Shown: piece by piece, positions 23,800 to 34,756 of the stretch
Numbering within the stretch: position 1 is the first letter of the stretch
How the letters are laid out: every line of letters begins with the position of its first letter
From: Sphingomonas sp. G-3-2-10
GTDB taxonomy: Bacteria > Pseudomonadota > Alphaproteobacteria > Sphingomonadales > Sphingomonadaceae
Assembly (NCBI RefSeq): GCF_012927115.1
Contig: NZ_JABBFY010000003.1
Coordinates: 62,001-126,000, forward strand
DNA length: 64,000 nucleotides
Direction: 5' to 3'
Notes under the pieces: generated by a model
The model's input: only the letters and a program-made list of their open reading frames with translations
Database searches by the model: none
What the model was told of the DNA's origin: nothing
Translations under genes and position numbers: made by a program

Positions 23800-26754
23800 A
23801 TGATCGCACGCTGGTTCATGGCCGGGGCGCTGGCCCTGCTTCCTGTCGTCGCCCAGGCGCAGACCGCCAATCCGAGCCTGACCGCTCATGCCGGCGGCGT
23901 CCGCAGCGACGAAGCGGTGCGCAAGCTGAACCTCCAGCGGCTCGATACGGTGGTGACGGTGCGCGGCGCGGTGGCCGAGACCAGCGTGACCGCGGTGTTC
24001 GCCAATCCGGGCAACGATATCCTCGAAGGCGATTTCCGCTTCATGCTGCCCGAAGGCGCGGTGGTGACCGGCTATGCGCTGGACGTGAATGGACAGATGA
24101 TCGCGGGCGTGCTGGTCGACCAGCCCAAGGCGAAGGCAGTCTATGAGGAGCGGGTGCGCCAGCGCGTCGATCCGGGATTGGCCGAAGTGACGACGGACGG
24201 TGCGTTCAAGACGCGCGTCTTCCCGATTCCGCCGCGCGGCACGCGGACGATCCGGCTGCGCTTCGTCGCGCCGCTTTATGCCCCGGCGCAATCGGACGAC
24301 ATCTATATGCTGCCGCTGAGCGTGCAGCCGAGCGAAGGCTGGTCGATCACCGTGCGTTCGAGCGATGCGACGGCGCCGGGCGTGACCTGGCCGGGCCGGG
24401 CGACGGGGCCGATGGTCCGCGACGGCGAAGGCTGGATCGCGCGGGGCGAAGGCAAGAGCGAGTTGAGCGGCGCGCTGGCGATCAGCCGCGCCCGGTTGCC
24501 TGAGGCGATCCTGAGCCGCAATGCGCTGGGCGAGCGGTTCGTCCAGATCTCGGGAGCGAGCGGGCCGGCGGGCGTCGGCCTGGCGGGCCGGGTGCGCGTC
24601 TATTGGGACCGCTCGCGCTCACGCTTGCAGGGGCGGCATGAGGATGAGCTGGCGCTGCTGCGGCGGACGCTGACCGCGCTGAACCCGCGCAGCATCGAGA
24701 TCGTGCTGTTCAACAGCAGCGGCGCCGAACGCAAGACGGTGGCGAGCGTGGATGCAGCGATCGCGGCGCTGAAGGCGGTGCAGTATCGCGGGGCGAGCAG
24801 CTTCGCGGCGCTGGCGAACGAGACCGCGCCGGTCGATCGTTGCCTGCTCTTCTCCAACGGGCGGCCCGCGATCGATCGCGCGGCGGCGCTTTCGGCGAAG
24901 TGCCGGCTCGATGCGATTACGACCGCGCCGGACGCGGACATGGCGTGGCTGCGGCACGTGGCGGCGAGTCATGGCGGCCGGGCTTTTGCACTGGGTGCGG
25001 ACGGATCGGCGATCGAAAAGGCGCTGGGCGCTGCCGAAGGCGGCGTGACCGGCGTGTTCGACAGCGCCGGAAAGCGGCTGGATTTCGTGCCGGTGGAAAG
25101 CCGCGCGGGCCGCTGGATGGTGATTGCCCGCGCGCCGGCGAATGGCGGCGCGGTGAGCGTTCGCACCGGATCGATCGAAGCGAAGGTCGCGCTGCCCGAT
25201 AGCGCGGCGGCGTTCGAGGGCGAGGGACAGCTTCTTGCGCTCGACACGCTGGCGACTCTGGGCGCGAGCGAGCAGCGCGAGGCCTATGTCGCGCTCAGTC
25301 GGCGTTACTCGGTGGCGAGCCCCAGCCTGTCGTTCCTCGTGCTGGAAACGCCGAACGATTATGTGACCGCCGATATCGCGCCGCCCGAGGGCTATCCCAA
25401 GGAACTGCTCGCCCAGTATCGCGAGCAGCGCAAACATGCCGATGACGGCGAGGCGCGGGCTAGGGCTTCGCGGCTCGATGAGGTGGCGGGCATGTGGGCG
25501 GAGCAGGTGAACTGGTGGAAGCGGCGCTTCCCGACCGGCCGTCCGCGTCCGCCCAAGCCGGTTACGACGCCGATGCCGACGCCCATGCCCGAAGCGGTGC
25601 CGGCCCCCGTGCAAGCGCCGTCGCCGCCGTCTCCTCCCGTGCCCGATCGCAATGTGATCATGGGCAACACGTCCGGAGCCGACTCGGAAGAGAGCAGCAT
25701 CGTCGTCACCGGCAACCGCGCGCCGGTTATGGAAATTCAGAGCAGTCCGTCCGCGGTGACGGTCATCGCAAACGATTCGATCGACCGCAAAGCCGGGGAA
25801 GACGATCCTAACGCGCCCAGAATCGCGATCGACGCGTGGCAGCCCGACCGGCCCTATCTGAAGGCCTTCGACGCTGCCCCGAACGCGTTCGCGACGCGCT
25901 TTGCGACCGAGGAAGCGACGCATGGCGGCGTCCCGGCCTTCTATCTCGACACCGCCGAATGGCTGCGCAAGCGCGGCCGCAACGCCGAGGCAGCGGAGAT
26001 GGTGGTCGCGGCGCTCGACCTGCCGTCGGCCAATACCGCGACCTTCGGCCTCGTCGCCGCGCGGCTGGAGCGATATGGCGCGATCGACCGGGCGATCGAG
26101 CTGCGCGAACGCATCGCGGCGCTCGAACCCGACCGGCCGCAGCCGAAGCGGCTGCTGGCGCTGGCACTGGCGCGCCGCGCGGCATTGCGGCCCGCCACGG
26201 CGAAGGCCGATCTGGAGCGCGCCATCGCATTGCTGAGCGAAGTCGCGCTGACGCCGTGGGACGACACGTGGGATGGGATCGAGCTGATCTCGCTGATGGA
26301 AGCCAATGCGCTGATCCCGCGTCTCGAGGCGCTGGGCGGCACCGCGAAGCTCGATCCGCGGCTGATCGGGCTGCTCGATGTCGATCTGCGCGTCGTGGTC
26401 GATTGGGACACCAATGCCACCGATCTCGACCTGTGGGTGGACGAACCGACCGGCGAGCGGGCGATCTACAACAATCCGCGCACCGCGATCGGGGGACGGC
26501 TGTCGAACGACATGACCTCCGGATACGGCCCGGAGGAATATATGATCCATCGCGCGCCGGCGGGAACCTACACGGTGCGTGCGGACGTCTATGCCAGCGA
26601 CCGGATCGATCCGAACGGCGCGTCGGTGATCACCGTGCGGCTGATCCGCAACTTCGGCCGGCCCAACCAGAGCGAGGAAAGCGTCGACATCGAGCTGCTG
26701 GGCAATGACGGCGGCGAGAAGCTGGTGGGGACGATCCAGGTCAAGCCGCGCTGA
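23800..26754 (+). CDS. Large exported VIT-domain protein with C-terminal DUF2135 (YfaP-like) domain
   Basis: A 984-residue protein. The signal peptide is about 1-21 (VAQAQ). A VIT (vault/inter-alpha-trypsin) domain follows at roughly 40-160, with LPEGAVVTGYAL and YEERVRQRVDPGL. A degenerate middle may contain a VWA-like region; no full MIDAS is visible. Residues about 590-615 are Pro-rich. A short stretch near 630 (SSIVVTGNRAP) resembles the start of a TonB-receptor plug. A helical TPR-like region follows, then DUF2135 near 865-980 (DTNATDLDLWVDEP). ATG 23800 precedes the signal best. Role unknown; surface or periplasmic binding is inferred. Confidence 0.78.
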   Translation: MIARWFMAGALALLPVVAQAQTANPSLTAHAGGVRSDEAVRKLNLQRLDTVVTVRGAVAETSVTAVFANPGNDILEGDFRFMLPEGAVVTGYALDVNGQMIAGVLVDQPKAKAVYEERVRQRVDPGLAEVTTDGAFKTRVFPIPPRGTRTIRLRFVAPLYAPAQSDDIYMLPLSVQPSEGWSITVRSSDATAPGVTWPGRATGPMVRDGEGWIARGEGKSELSGALAISRARLPEAILSRNALGERFVQISGASGPAGVGLAGRVRVYWDRSRSRLQGRHEDELALLRRTLTALNPRSIEIVLFNSSGAERKTVASVDAAIAALKAVQYRGASSFAALANETAPVDRCLLFSNGRPAIDRAAALSAKCRLDAITTAPDADMAWLRHVAASHGGRAFALGADGSAIEKALGAAEGGVTGVFDSAGKRLDFVPVESRAGRWMVIARAPANGGAVSVRTGSIEAKVALPDSAAAFEGEGQLLALDTLATLGASEQREAYVALSRRYSVASPSLSFLVLETPNDYVTADIAPPEGYPKELLAQYREQRKHADDGEARARASRLDEVAGMWAEQVNWWKRRFPTGRPRPPKPVTTPMPTPMPEAVPAPVQAPSPPSPPVPDRNVIMGNTSGADSEESSIVVTGNRAPVMEIQSSPSAVTVIANDSIDRKAGEDDPNAPRIAIDAWQPDRPYLKAFDAAPNAFATRFATEEATHGGVPAFYLDTAEWLRKRGRNAEAAEMVVAALDLPSANTATFGLVAARLERYGAIDRAIELRERIAALEPDRPQPKRLLALALARRAALRPATAKADLERAIALLSEVALTPWDDTWDGIELISLMEANALIPRLEALGGTAKLDPRLIGLLDVDLRVVVDWDTNATDLDLWVDEPTGERAIYNNPRTAIGGRLSNDMTSGYGPEEYMIHRAPAGTYTVRADVYASDRIDPNGASVITVRLIRNFGRPNQSEESVDIELLGNDGGEKLVGTIQVKPR

Positions 26755-26760
26755 ACCGGG

Positions 26761-26794
26761 AAACTCCTGCCCGGACAGTGCCGGGCGGGAGTTT
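26761..26794 (+). terminator. Hairpin after the VIT-domain gene
   Basis: AAACTCCTGCCCGG and CCGGGCGGGAGTTT make a 14-bp stem with one T-G pair and loop ACAGTG, starting six bases after the stop codon. No T-run follows. In the 364-base gap up to 27118 the only other structure I see is at 27022-27059 and a weaker hairpin near 27083-27106; the rest looks featureless. Confidence 0.6.
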
Positions 26795-27021
26795 CGGACA
26801 AGGCCGGGCTCAGGCGGGACTGGCGATGTCGGGAAACTGACCGGACGTTTTAAGCGGCACGGGCTTACTCCCCATTCGGCCGATAGTGCGCTGCATGCGC
26901 GGCCCACTGGCAGCCAGAAGCAAACCCTGAATTTCATGTCGTCCTCTCCCCCGAGATTGCCCCGGGGCGGAGGTTCGCCAATCGAAGCGGGGGCAACTGG
27001 GCCAGCAGCGAGGATGGCGTG

Positions 27022-27059
27022 GAAAAGAAAGGCCCCGCCCGGATGATCCGGACGGGGCC
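27022..27059 (-). terminator. Intrinsic terminator of hppA
   Basis: On the minus strand GGCCCCGTCCGGATC and GATCCGGGCGGGGCC form a long GC stem followed by TTTCTTTTCC. It lies about 60 bases past the hppA stop. Confidence 0.8.
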
Positions 27060-27118
27060 CCGAGATTGGATTTGCGATCGGGGCCGGAGCGGCAATCGCC
27101 GTTCCGGCTCCGGCACGA

Positions 27119-29299
27119 TCAGCCAGCGCCCCCGGCCGCCAGCGCGGCGAGCAGGAGGAGCGCGACGATGTTGGTGATCTTGATCATCGGGTTCACTGCC
27201 GGGCCGGCCGTGTCCTTGTAGGGATCGCCGACCGTGTCGCCGGTCACCGCGGCCTTATGGGCTTCGCTGCCCTTGCCGCCGTGATTGCCGTCTTCGATAT
27301 ATTTCTTGGCGTTGTCCCACGCGCCACCGCCCGAAGTCATCGAGATGGCGACGAACAGGCCCGAGACGATCACGCCGAGCAGCATCGCGCCCAGCGCCGC
27401 GAAGCCCTGTGCCTTGCCGCCCACTTCGGCGATGATGAAATACACCGCGATCGGGCTGAGCACCGGCAGCAGCGACGGGATGATCATTTCCTTGATCGCC
27501 GCCTTGGTCACGATGTCCACCGTGCGGCCATAGTTGGGACGGCTGGTCCCTTCCATGATGCCCGGGTTTTCCTTGAACTGGGCACGGACGTCTTCGACGA
27601 CCGAACCCGCTGCGCGGCCCACGGCAGTCATGCCGAATGCGCCGAACAGGTAGGGCAGGAGTGCACCCAGCAGCAGGCCGACGATCACGTACGGATTGCT
27701 GAGCGAGAAATCGACCGCTGCCTTGCCCGTGGCGAGATTGGTTTCGAGGCCAAGCTGCGCGGCATAATGGTCGAGATCGGTGGTGTAGGCGCCGAACAGC
27801 ACCAGTGCGGCCAACGCGGCCGAACCGATGGCATAGCCCTTGGTCACGGCCTTGGTGGTGTTGCCCACCGCGTCGAGCGCGTCGGTCTTGTGACGCACAT
27901 CGTCGGGCAGACCCGCCATTTCGGCGATGCCGCCGGCATTGTCGGTCACCGGGCCGTATGCGTCGAGCGCGACGACCATGCCGGCCAGCGCCAGCAGCGC
28001 GGTCGCGGCGAAGGCCACGCCGATGATGCCCGCGATCTGGAAGGTCGCGATAACGGCGACGACGATCACGAGCGTCGGCAGCGCGGTCGATTCAAGGCTG
28101 ATCGCCAGACCCTGGATCACGTTGGTGCCGTGACCGGTGACTGATGCTTTCGCGATGCTCTTGACCGGCCGATAGTTGGTGCCGGTGTAATATTCGGTGA
28201 TCCACACCAGCAGGCCGGTGACGGCCAGGCCGATCATCATGCACCAGAACAGGCTCATGCCGGTGATCGAGACGCCGGTGGTATCCCCGAGCGTGTCGCC
28301 GCCGAGCAGCGCGATTTCTGCATTCATGTCGAGCCCGGCGGTGCCGAGCGCCCATTGGGTGGCGAAATAGATTGCCGGGATCGAGAGGATCACGGTGGTC
28401 CAGAAGCCTTTGTACAGCGCGCCCATGATCGACTGGCTGGAGCCGAGGCGGACCATATAGGTGCCGATGATCGAGGTGATGATGCACACGCCGCCGATGA
28501 TCAGCGGAAGCGCCATCAGCGCCATCAGCGTGTCGCCCGAAAGCCCGCCGAGCAGCAGCGCGATCGAGACCATCGTGAGGCCGATGGTGACGACATAGGT
28601 TTCGAACAGATCGGCCGCCATGCCGGCGCAGTCGCCGACATTGTCGCCGACGTTATCTGCAATCACGGCGGGGTTGCGGGGATCGTCTTCCGGAATTCCC
28701 GCTTCGACCTTGCCGACCAGATCGGCGCCGACGTCAGCGGCCTTGGTGAAGATGCCGCCGCCGAGACGGGCGAAGATCGAGATCAGCGATGCGCCGAAGG
28801 CGAGGCTGGTCAGCACTTCGATCACTTCGCGCGAATTGGCATCCACCTTGGCGACGCCGGTGAAGTACCAGAAGAGCCCGGCGATCGAGAGCAGACCGAG
28901 ACCCGCCACCAGCATGCCGGTGATCGCGCCCGAGCGGAACGCGAGCGTCAGGCCGCCCTGCAGCGAGCCGCGTGCGGCTTCCGCAGTGCGGACATTGGCG
29001 CGAACCGAGATGTGCATGCCGACGAAACCGGCGACGCCCGAGAGAACCGCGCCGACAAGGAAACCGGCGAGCGAAACCCCGCCCAGCGCGAAATAGAGCA
29101 CGACCGCGACGATGACGCCGACGATGCCGATGGTCATATACTGGCGGCCGAGATAGGCCTTCGCGCCTTCCTGGATGGCGGCGGCGATGTCCTGCATCTT
29201 CTCGTTGCCGGCCGGAGCCTTCAGAACCTGCAGACTGGTCAGAATGCCATAGAGCACGGCCAATACGCCGCACAGGATGGCCGCATAGACAATTGTCAT
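27119..29299 (-). CDS. hppA: Proton-translocating pyrophosphatase (H+-PPase)
   Basis: A 726-residue inner-membrane enzyme that couples pyrophosphate hydrolysis to proton pumping. The substrate loop reads [19 protein letters not shown], followed by [11 protein letters not shown]. About 16 membrane segments are visible. In GNTTKA, the Lys at the position that decides potassium dependence points to the K+-independent class. The length fits the family. It is monocistronic with its own terminator, and a 125-base gap separates it from thiL. Confidence 0.96.
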   Translation of the reverse strand: MTIVYAAILCGVLAVLYGILTSLQVLKAPAGNEKMQDIAAAIQEGAKAYLGRQYMTIGIVGVIVAVVLYFALGGVSLAGFLVGAVLSGVAGFVGMHISVRANVRTAEAARGSLQGGLTLAFRSGAITGMLVAGLGLLSIAGLFWYFTGVAKVDANSREVIEVLTSLAFGASLISIFARLGGGIFTKAADVGADLVGKVEAGIPEDDPRNPAVIADNVGDNVGDCAGMAADLFETYVVTIGLTMVSIALLLGGLSGDTLMALMALPLIIGGVCIITSIIGTYMVRLGSSQSIMGALYKGFWTTVILSIPAIYFATQWALGTAGLDMNAEIALLGGDTLGDTTGVSITGMSLFWCMMIGLAVTGLLVWITEYYTGTNYRPVKSIAKASVTGHGTNVIQGLAISLESTALPTLVIVVAVIATFQIAGIIGVAFAATALLALAGMVVALDAYGPVTDNAGGIAEMAGLPDDVRHKTDALDAVGNTTKAVTKGYAIGSAALAALVLFGAYTTDLDHYAAQLGLETNLATGKAAVDFSLSNPYVIVGLLLGALLPYLFGAFGMTAVGRAAGSVVEDVRAQFKENPGIMEGTSRPNYGRTVDIVTKAAIKEMIIPSLLPVLSPIAVYFIIAEVGGKAQGFAALGAMLLGVIVSGLFVAISMTSGGGAWDNAKKYIEDGNHGGKGSEAHKAAVTGDTVGDPYKDTAGPAVNPMIKITNIVALLLLAALAAGGAG

Positions 29300-29424
29300 G
29301 TGGTTAAACCCTTCCCCTATTCCTGACGGGCCCCCGCTCGGATGGCAGGTTTTTCCCTCGGACCCTGACGGTATACGGGGGAGAGAGGCGAGCGCAAGCG
29401 CCGTGGACCTGACGGGCCGTCAAT

Positions 29425-30309
29425 TCAAACGCGGTGGGCGTATCCCAGCGATGGCGGCAGCGCGACGGGGGTATCCCCGTCGGTCAAGGTGAGGCCTGAT
29501 CCGGACGCGAACCTGCCCACGCGCGTGGCCGGGACCTGCGGGACGAAATCCGCCGGGGCAGCGAAGAGCAGTTCGTAATCGTCACCTGCCGTCGCGGCTT
29601 CGATCGGCGTGCCGGGAAAGGCCGGCGCGAGCGGGACGAGCGCGAGATCGATCGTGACCGCGATGCCGCTGGCGTCGGCCATGCGGCGGGCATCGAGCAG
29701 CAGGCCGTCCGAAACGTCCATCATCGCATGGACATGCGCCGCGAGCGCCTGACCCTCGGCAAGGCGAGGGCGGGGGCGGCGATAGCGGTCGAGCAACTCC
29801 GCCGACCCATCGCCGCCGCGCGCGATGGCGAGGCCCGCACCGGCATCGCCGATCGTGCCGGTGACCCACAGCGCGTCGCCGGGTTGCGCGCCATTGCGCA
29901 CCGGGGTGCGCTCGCTCGCCCGGCCTATCGCGGTGAGGCTGTAGCTGCGGGGTGCGCCCGCCGGCATGGCGACCGTGTCGCCGCCGAGCAGGGGCATGGC
30001 ATAGGTCTTCAGCGCATCGCCGAGGCCGGAAAGGAACGCCGTATCCCATGCCGCGTCGCCGGACAGGGCATGGTTGAGCAGGCAGCCGGCGGGCGTCGCG
30101 CCCTTTGCGGCGAGATCGGACAGGTTCACCGCGGCCAGTTTCCAGCCGATGGTCTCGGGCGGATCGCCGGGCAGATAATGCACGCCCTCGACCATCGTGT
30201 CGGTCGTCAGGATCAAGCCGTCGAGCATCGCCGTGTCGTCGCGCAGATCACCGGCTCCGGGATGGAGCGGCAGCGCGCGCAACGCGGCGATGAAATCGAG
30301 CTCGGTCAC
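29425..30309 (-). CDS. thiL: Thiamine-monophosphate kinase
   Basis: A 294-residue PurM/AIR-synthase-fold kinase making thiamine diphosphate from the monophosphate with ATP. Visible motifs are GDDTAM-like GDLRDDTAML, DTMVEGVHY, LLGGDTVAMP, MDVSDGL and GDDYELLF. It begins with GTG at 30309. It is encoded after nusB with a 49-base gap containing a hairpin, a common alphaproteobacterial pairing. No TPP riboswitch is visible before it. Confidence 0.95.
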   Translation of the reverse strand: MTELDFIAALRALPLHPGAGDLRDDTAMLDGLILTTDTMVEGVHYLPGDPPETIGWKLAAVNLSDLAAKGATPAGCLLNHALSGDAAWDTAFLSGLGDALKTYAMPLLGGDTVAMPAGAPRSYSLTAIGRASERTPVRNGAQPGDALWVTGTIGDAGAGLAIARGGDGSAELLDRYRRPRPRLAEGQALAAHVHAMMDVSDGLLLDARRMADASGIAVTIDLALVPLAPAFPGTPIEAATAGDDYELLFAAPADFVPQVPATRVGRFASGSGLTLTDGDTPVALPPSLGYAHRV

Positions 30310-30314
30310 CCTAA

Positions 30315-30351
30315 AAATCCTCTCCCAGAGCGAAGCGGCGGGGGAGGATTT
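30315..30351. repeat. Hairpin between nusB and thiL
   Basis: AAATCCTCTCCC and GGGGGAGGATTT form a stem of about 12 pairs with one mismatch and one wobble around a 13-base loop. It resembles the CCTCCCC/GGGGAGG hairpins at 4184, 35860 and 42661. Confidence 0.5.
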
Positions 30352-30358
30352 GATGGGA

Positions 30359-30820
30359 TCAAGCGCGGACTTCCTTGGCGATCGCGTCGAGCAGGCCGTT
30401 GACGAAGCCCTTTTCGCGGCGGTCGTAAAAGGCGTCGGTCACGTCGAGATATTCGTTGATGACCGCGCCCACCGGCACGTCCTTGCGCCCGAGCAGCTCA
30501 TAGGCGCCGGCGCGCAGGATCTGGCGCATCGGCTTGTCGAGGCGTTCGAAGCTCCAGTCGTCGGCCAGCTTGGAGGCGATCAGCCGGTCGATCTCGTCGC
30601 GGCGCGCATCGACGCCCTGGACGATGTCGTCGAAAAAGGCCTGATCGGCATCGGCATATTCGACTTCCTCGATCGTCGCGCCGAGGCGGTGCTGGTGGAA
30701 TTCATGGAGCAGCACGGGAATCGCGGTGCCCTCCATGTCGCGCTGATACAGCGCCTGCACGGCGGCAAGGCGCGACGCGGCGCGGGCCTTGGAACGGGTC
30801 TTTGCTTTGGGACTGGGCAT
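30359..30820 (-). CDS. nusB: Transcription antitermination factor NusB
   Basis: A 153-residue all-helical protein that, with NusE, binds boxA in rRNA operons. AARLAAVQALYQRDMEG near the N-terminus and ILRAGAYELLGRKDVPVGAVINEYLDV are strong NusB signatures. The N-terminal 14 residues are basic. ATG 30820 is the only good start. It is probably cotranscribed with thiL. Confidence 0.96.
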   Translation of the reverse strand: MPSPKAKTRSKARAASRLAAVQALYQRDMEGTAIPVLLHEFHQHRLGATIEEVEYADADQAFFDDIVQGVDARRDEIDRLIASKLADDWSFERLDKPMRQILRAGAYELLGRKDVPVGAVINEYLDVTDAFYDRREKGFVNGLLDAIAKEVRA

Positions 30821-30937
30821 AAGCGCGCCAGATAGTCCCGCCGCCGCGGGAAGGCAAAGGCTAAGCGTTTTGAGCGCAATCGGCAGGAAGCCGGAACTTC
30901 GCGGCCTGCCGTATCGGCCGTCGCGAAGGAGACGGAC

Positions 30938-31687
30938 ATGAGCTTGCTGGCGGGAAAGACTGCGATCGTAACCGGCGCCTCATCGGGGATCGGCCGGACG
31001 GCTGCGCTGCTGTTCGCCCGGAACGGGGCGGCGGTGGTGTTGAACGGACGCGACGAAGCGGCGCTTGCGGATACGCGGGCGGCGATCGAGGGCGAAGGCG
31101 GCTCGGCCTGGGTGGTTGCCGGGGATGTCGGCGAGGAAGCGACGCATCGGGCGATGGTGGCGGCGGCGGTCGAACGGTTCGGCGGCCTGCACGTCGCGCT
31201 CAACAATGCGGGCATCGTCGGGACCTATGCGCCGCTGGAGGAACTGCCGGTCGCGGATTGGGAGCGGGTGCTGCGGACCAATCTGACCGGCGCGTTTCTG
31301 GGCGCGCGCAGCCAGATTCCGGCGATGCGCCTGTCGGGCGGGGGATCGATGATCTTCGTATCGACCTTTGTCGGCACCAGCGTCGGCATCCCCGGCATGG
31401 CTGCCTATGGCGCGTCGAAGGCGGCGCTGATGGGGCTGGTGAAGGGCATCACCGCCGATCATGCCGCCGAGGGCATCCGCGCCAACGCGCTGCTGCCCGG
31501 CGGCACCGATACCCCCGCCGCCGGCTCGGCCGAGCAGAAGGAGTGGGCGGCGGGGTTGCACGCGATGAAGCGCATCGCCGATCCGGACGAGATCGCGCAG
31601 GCTGCGCTGTTCCTCGCCAGCGGGATGAGCAGCTTCGTCGCCGGTTCCGCGCTTCATGCCGACGGGGGCAATGCCGCGGTGAAGTGA
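30938..31687 (+). CDS. SDR family NAD(P)-dependent oxidoreductase
   Basis: A 249-residue classical short-chain dehydrogenase. TGASSGIGR at 12-20 is the nucleotide site, NNAG follows at about residue 90, a catalytic Ser lies in MIFVSTFVG, and YGASKAA supplies Tyr and Lys. ATG 30938 follows AAGGAGACGG. It stands alone, divergent from nusB and convergent with hisD with one base between the stops. Substrate unknown; such singletons often reduce ketones or 3-oxoacyl groups. Confidence 0.92.
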   Translation: MSLLAGKTAIVTGASSGIGRTAALLFARNGAAVVLNGRDEAALADTRAAIEGEGGSAWVVAGDVGEEATHRAMVAAAVERFGGLHVALNNAGIVGTYAPLEELPVADWERVLRTNLTGAFLGARSQIPAMRLSGGGSMIFVSTFVGTSVGIPGMAAYGASKAALMGLVKGITADHAAEGIRANALLPGGTDTPAAGSAEQKEWAAGLHAMKRIADPDEIAQAALFLASGMSSFVAGSALHADGGNAAVK

Positions 31688-31688
31688 C

Positions 31689-32969
31689 TCAGGGCTTCAG
31701 CCGGATCGCGACCGACTTCGCATGGGCGGGCAGGCCTTCGGCCCCGGCCAGCGCCACGGCGGCCGGTCCGATCGCGGCGAGGCCGGCTTCGTCGAGAGCG
31801 AGGAAGCTGGTGCGCTTCATATAGTCGAGCACCGACAGGCCCGAGGCGAAGCGCGCGCGGCGGCCGGTGGGCAGGACGTGGTTCGGCCCCGCGACATAGT
31901 CTCCGATCGCTTCGGGGGTGTGGCGGCCGATGAATACCGATCCGGCGTGGCGGACGCTGTCGAACAAAGCTTCGGCATCGTCGCAGGCCAGTTCGAGATG
32001 TTCGGGGGCGAGGCGGTCGCATAGCGGGATCGAGTCGGCGAGCGTGGGAACGACGATGATCGCGCCATTGGCGTCCCAGCTGGCGCGCGCGGTCGCGGCG
32101 GTCGTCAGCGTCTCGATCTGGCGATTTACCGTTTCGGCGACCTTGCCGGCAAACGCCGCGTCGTCGGTGAACAGGATCGACTGGCTGGTGGGATCGTGCT
32201 CGGCCTGGCTGAGCAGGTCGGCGGCGATCCATTCGGGGTCGTTCTTGCCATCGGCGACGACGACGATCTCGGAGGGACCGGCGACCATGTCGATGCCGAC
32301 CACGCCGTAAAGCTGGCGCTTCGCCTCGGCGACCCAGGCGTTGCCGGGGCCGGTGATGACGTCGACCGGGGCGATGGTTTGCGTGCCATAAGCCAGCGCG
32401 GCGACGGCCTGTGCGCCGCCGATGCGCCAGATCTCGTCCACTCCGGCGAGGTGCGCGGCGGCGAGGACCAGCGGGTTGATGTTGCCGTCCGGCGTGGGCG
32501 TGACCATCACGAGGCGGCCGACGCCTGCCGCCTTGGCGGGCAGGGCGTTCATCAGCACCGAGCTGGGATAGGCCGCGCGCCCGCCGGGGACATAGACGCC
32601 CGCCGCATCGACCGGCTTCCACCGCGCGCCGAGGCGGATGCCAGCACTGTCGATCTCGTCGCGGTCCTGCGGAATCTGCTTGATATGGTACGCCGCGATA
32701 CGTTCGGCGGCGAGTTCGAGGGCGTCGCGCAGTTCGGGCGTCAGGCTCTGCCATGCGGCGAGGCAGTCGGCGCGGTCGATCCGCCAGTCGAGATCGTGGC
32801 GATCGAACCGCCGGGTGTAATCGCGGACAGCGGCGTCGCCTTCGTCGCGGACGCGGCGGATGATCGCGGTGACGTCGCGGGCGACATCCTCATCGGCTTC
32901 GCGGCGGGCGTTGACGAGGGCGGTGAAGGCTTCGGCAAAGTCCGGCGTCGAGGCGTCGAGGCGGATCAC
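31689..32969 (-). CDS. hisD: Histidinol dehydrogenase
   Basis: A 426-residue zinc enzyme that oxidises L-histidinol to L-histidine in two NAD-dependent steps. [38 protein letters not shown]-like QAEHDPTSQ, and LAPEHLEL with GPNHVLPT are family motifs. The GTG start at 32969 overlaps the hisG stop (GTGA); the longer frame to 33566 runs through hisG and is a shadow. It lies second in a hisG-hisD pair. Confidence 0.96.
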   Translation of the reverse strand: MIRLDASTPDFAEAFTALVNARREADEDVARDVTAIIRRVRDEGDAAVRDYTRRFDRHDLDWRIDRADCLAAWQSLTPELRDALELAAERIAAYHIKQIPQDRDEIDSAGIRLGARWKPVDAAGVYVPGGRAAYPSSVLMNALPAKAAGVGRLVMVTPTPDGNINPLVLAAAHLAGVDEIWRIGGAQAVAALAYGTQTIAPVDVITGPGNAWVAEAKRQLYGVVGIDMVAGPSEIVVVADGKNDPEWIAADLLSQAEHDPTSQSILFTDDAAFAGKVAETVNRQIETLTTAATARASWDANGAIIVVPTLADSIPLCDRLAPEHLELACDDAEALFDSVRHAGSVFIGRHTPEAIGDYVAGPNHVLPTGRRARFASGLSVLDYMKRTSFLALDEAGLAAIGPAAVALAGAEGLPAHAKSVAIRLKP

Positions 32970-33616
32970 GCCACGGCCTTGCGGAAGGCGTCGACCAGCG
33001 GGACGACTTCGGTCGCTCGGGTCTTGAACGCCGCGCGGTTGACGATCAGGCGGCTGGTGACTTCGGCGATCACTTCGACTTCGACCAGCCCGTTTTCCTT
33101 CAGCGTACGGCCCGACGAGACGAGATCGACGATGCGCGGGGCGAGGCCCAGCACGGGAGCCAGCTCCATCGCGCCGTTCAGCTTGATGCATTCGGCCTGC
33201 ACGCCGCGCGCCTCGAAATGCGCTTGGGTGACATGGGGGTATTTGGTCGCGACGCGAACATGGCTCCAGCCGCGCGGATCGTCGCTCGCGGCGAGTTCGG
33301 CGGGCTCGGCGACCGACAGGCGGCAATGGCCGATATTGAGGTCTACGGGTGCGTAGAGCTCGGAATAGGCGAACTCGGCGAGTACGTCGGACCCGACGAT
33401 GCCCAGTTGCGCCGCGCCATGCGCCACGAAGGTCGCGACATCGAACGCGCGGACGCGGATCAGGTCGATCGCGGGGCTGTTCGTCCTGAATCGCAGTGCG
33501 CGGCTGCTCTCGTCGGCAAAGGCCGGTTCGGGGATGATCCCGACATGCGCGAGTACCGGCAGACACTCTTCGAGAATGCGTCCCTTGGGTACGGCGAGGA
33601 TCAGCGGTTCTTGCAT
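32966..33616 (-). CDS. hisG: ATP phosphoribosyltransferase, short form
   Basis: A 216-residue catalytic subunit of the first histidine-biosynthesis step. [16 protein letters not shown] near the N-terminus, [19 protein letters not shown] and [15 protein letters not shown] mark HisG. The short length means it lacks the C-terminal regulatory domain and would need HisZ, which is not encoded in this window. ATG 33616 gives the usual N-terminus; the frame continues upstream without a family match. Confidence 0.95.
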   Translation of the reverse strand: MQEPLILAVPKGRILEECLPVLAHVGIIPEPAFADESSRALRFRTNSPAIDLIRVRAFDVATFVAHGAAQLGIVGSDVLAEFAYSELYAPVDLNIGHCRLSVAEPAELAASDDPRGWSHVRVATKYPHVTQAHFEARGVQAECIKLNGAMELAPVLGLAPRIVDLVSSGRTLKENGLVEVEVIAEVTSRLIVNRAAFKTRATEVVPLVDAFRKAVA

Positions 33617-33680
33617 GGCGAGCGGGGCTTTACTTGGGGGGGGATGCGGGCGCAACACGCGGCACCGCGGAGAATTTCTT

Positions 33681-34748
33681 ATGACCGACCTAGCTGCGAC
33701 GACGGACGTGTGGGGGGCCTTTGCCAATCAGGTCGCCTATTGCCGGGCCAATGGCGCGCCGATCACCGGGCGTGTGGTCGAATCGATCGCGGCGGCGCTG
33801 GACGGGCCGGGCGCGTTCCTGAAGGCGGCGCGCGAATGGCAGGGGCAACCGCTGGCCGATGCCCTGCCACTGCGGTGCGCGGGCGGGCTGCATGCACTGC
33901 ATTTGTCGGGCGCGGAGCCGGCATTGGCGCCGCTCTATGCCGGCGAGGATGCGGCGATGGCCGATGCCGAGCGGCTGGTGGCAGCGGCGATCAAGCGCCA
34001 CGAAGCGGCGCTGATGCCGTGGCTCGACGGGCCGCCCCAGACCAACGAGATGGGGCGATCCTCCAGCTATGTCGCGGCGATGCTGTGGCTGGCCGCGCAG
34101 GGATTGCCGCCGCGGTTCGACTGTATCGAGATCGGATCGAGCGCTGGCATCAATCTGATGATGGACCGCTATCGCTACGAACTGGGCGGAGTCGGCGTGG
34201 GACCGGCGGAGTCGGGGATGCGGCTGGAACCCGAATGGCGCGGATCGCCGCCGCCGGCCTTGCCCGAGGGCGGGCTGGACTTTGCCGGGCTGCATGGCTG
34301 CGACGTCGCGCCGGTCGATCTGCGCGATCCGGCGCAACTGCTGCGGCTCCAGGCCTATGTCTGGCCCGAGCATCGCCAGCGGTTTGCGCGGCTGGAATTC
34401 GCGGCGCAGGCCGCGGCGGAACGCGCGCCCGATCTGGTGCAGGCCGACGCCGATGCGTTCGTCGAGGAACAGCTTGCCCGGCCGCAGGAAGCGGGGACGG
34501 TGCGGGTGCTGATGCATTCGATCGTCTGGCAGTATCTGGGCGCGGCGCGGCAGGCGCGGATCACGCAGGCGATGGAAGCGGCCGGCGTACGGGCAACGGC
34601 GGAACGGCCGCTGGCGTGGATCGCGCTGGAAGCCAATCGCGCGACCTATCAGCACGAACTGATCGTGCGGCACTGGCCCGGAACGGGTGAGCCGCAATTG
34701 CTGGCGCGGGCGCATGCGCATGGCGCGTGGGTGGCGTGGCTGGAGTAA
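33681..34748 (+). CDS. DUF2332 family protein
   Basis: A 355-residue protein of the DUF2332 family: [13 protein letters not shown] at the start, [26 protein letters not shown], and [18 protein letters not shown], which looks like a methyltransferase-type Gly motif, then MHSIVWQYL. Family members are about this long and unstudied; an SAM-binding fold is suggested but not proven. It diverges from hisG with 64 bases between. A dispersed repeat follows its stop. Confidence 0.8.
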   Translation: MTDLAATTDVWGAFANQVAYCRANGAPITGRVVESIAAALDGPGAFLKAAREWQGQPLADALPLRCAGGLHALHLSGAEPALAPLYAGEDAAMADAERLVAAAIKRHEAALMPWLDGPPQTNEMGRSSSYVAAMLWLAAQGLPPRFDCIEIGSSAGINLMMDRYRYELGGVGVGPAESGMRLEPEWRGSPPPALPEGGLDFAGLHGCDVAPVDLRDPAQLLRLQAYVWPEHRQRFARLEFAAQAAAERAPDLVQADADAFVEEQLARPQEAGTVRVLMHSIVWQYLGAARQARITQAMEAAGVRATAERPLAWIALEANRATYQHELIVRHWPGTGEPQLLARAHAHGAWVAWLE

Positions 34749-34756
34749 CCGCGTCC

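Noticed and set aside
21620..23800. Genomic island attached at tRNA-Phe
   Set aside because: No integrase, no direct repeat of the tRNA 3' end within the window, and the neighbouring genes are housekeeping.
30310..30940. TPP riboswitch for thiL
   Set aside because: No THI-box segments are visible; thiL follows nusB in an operon.
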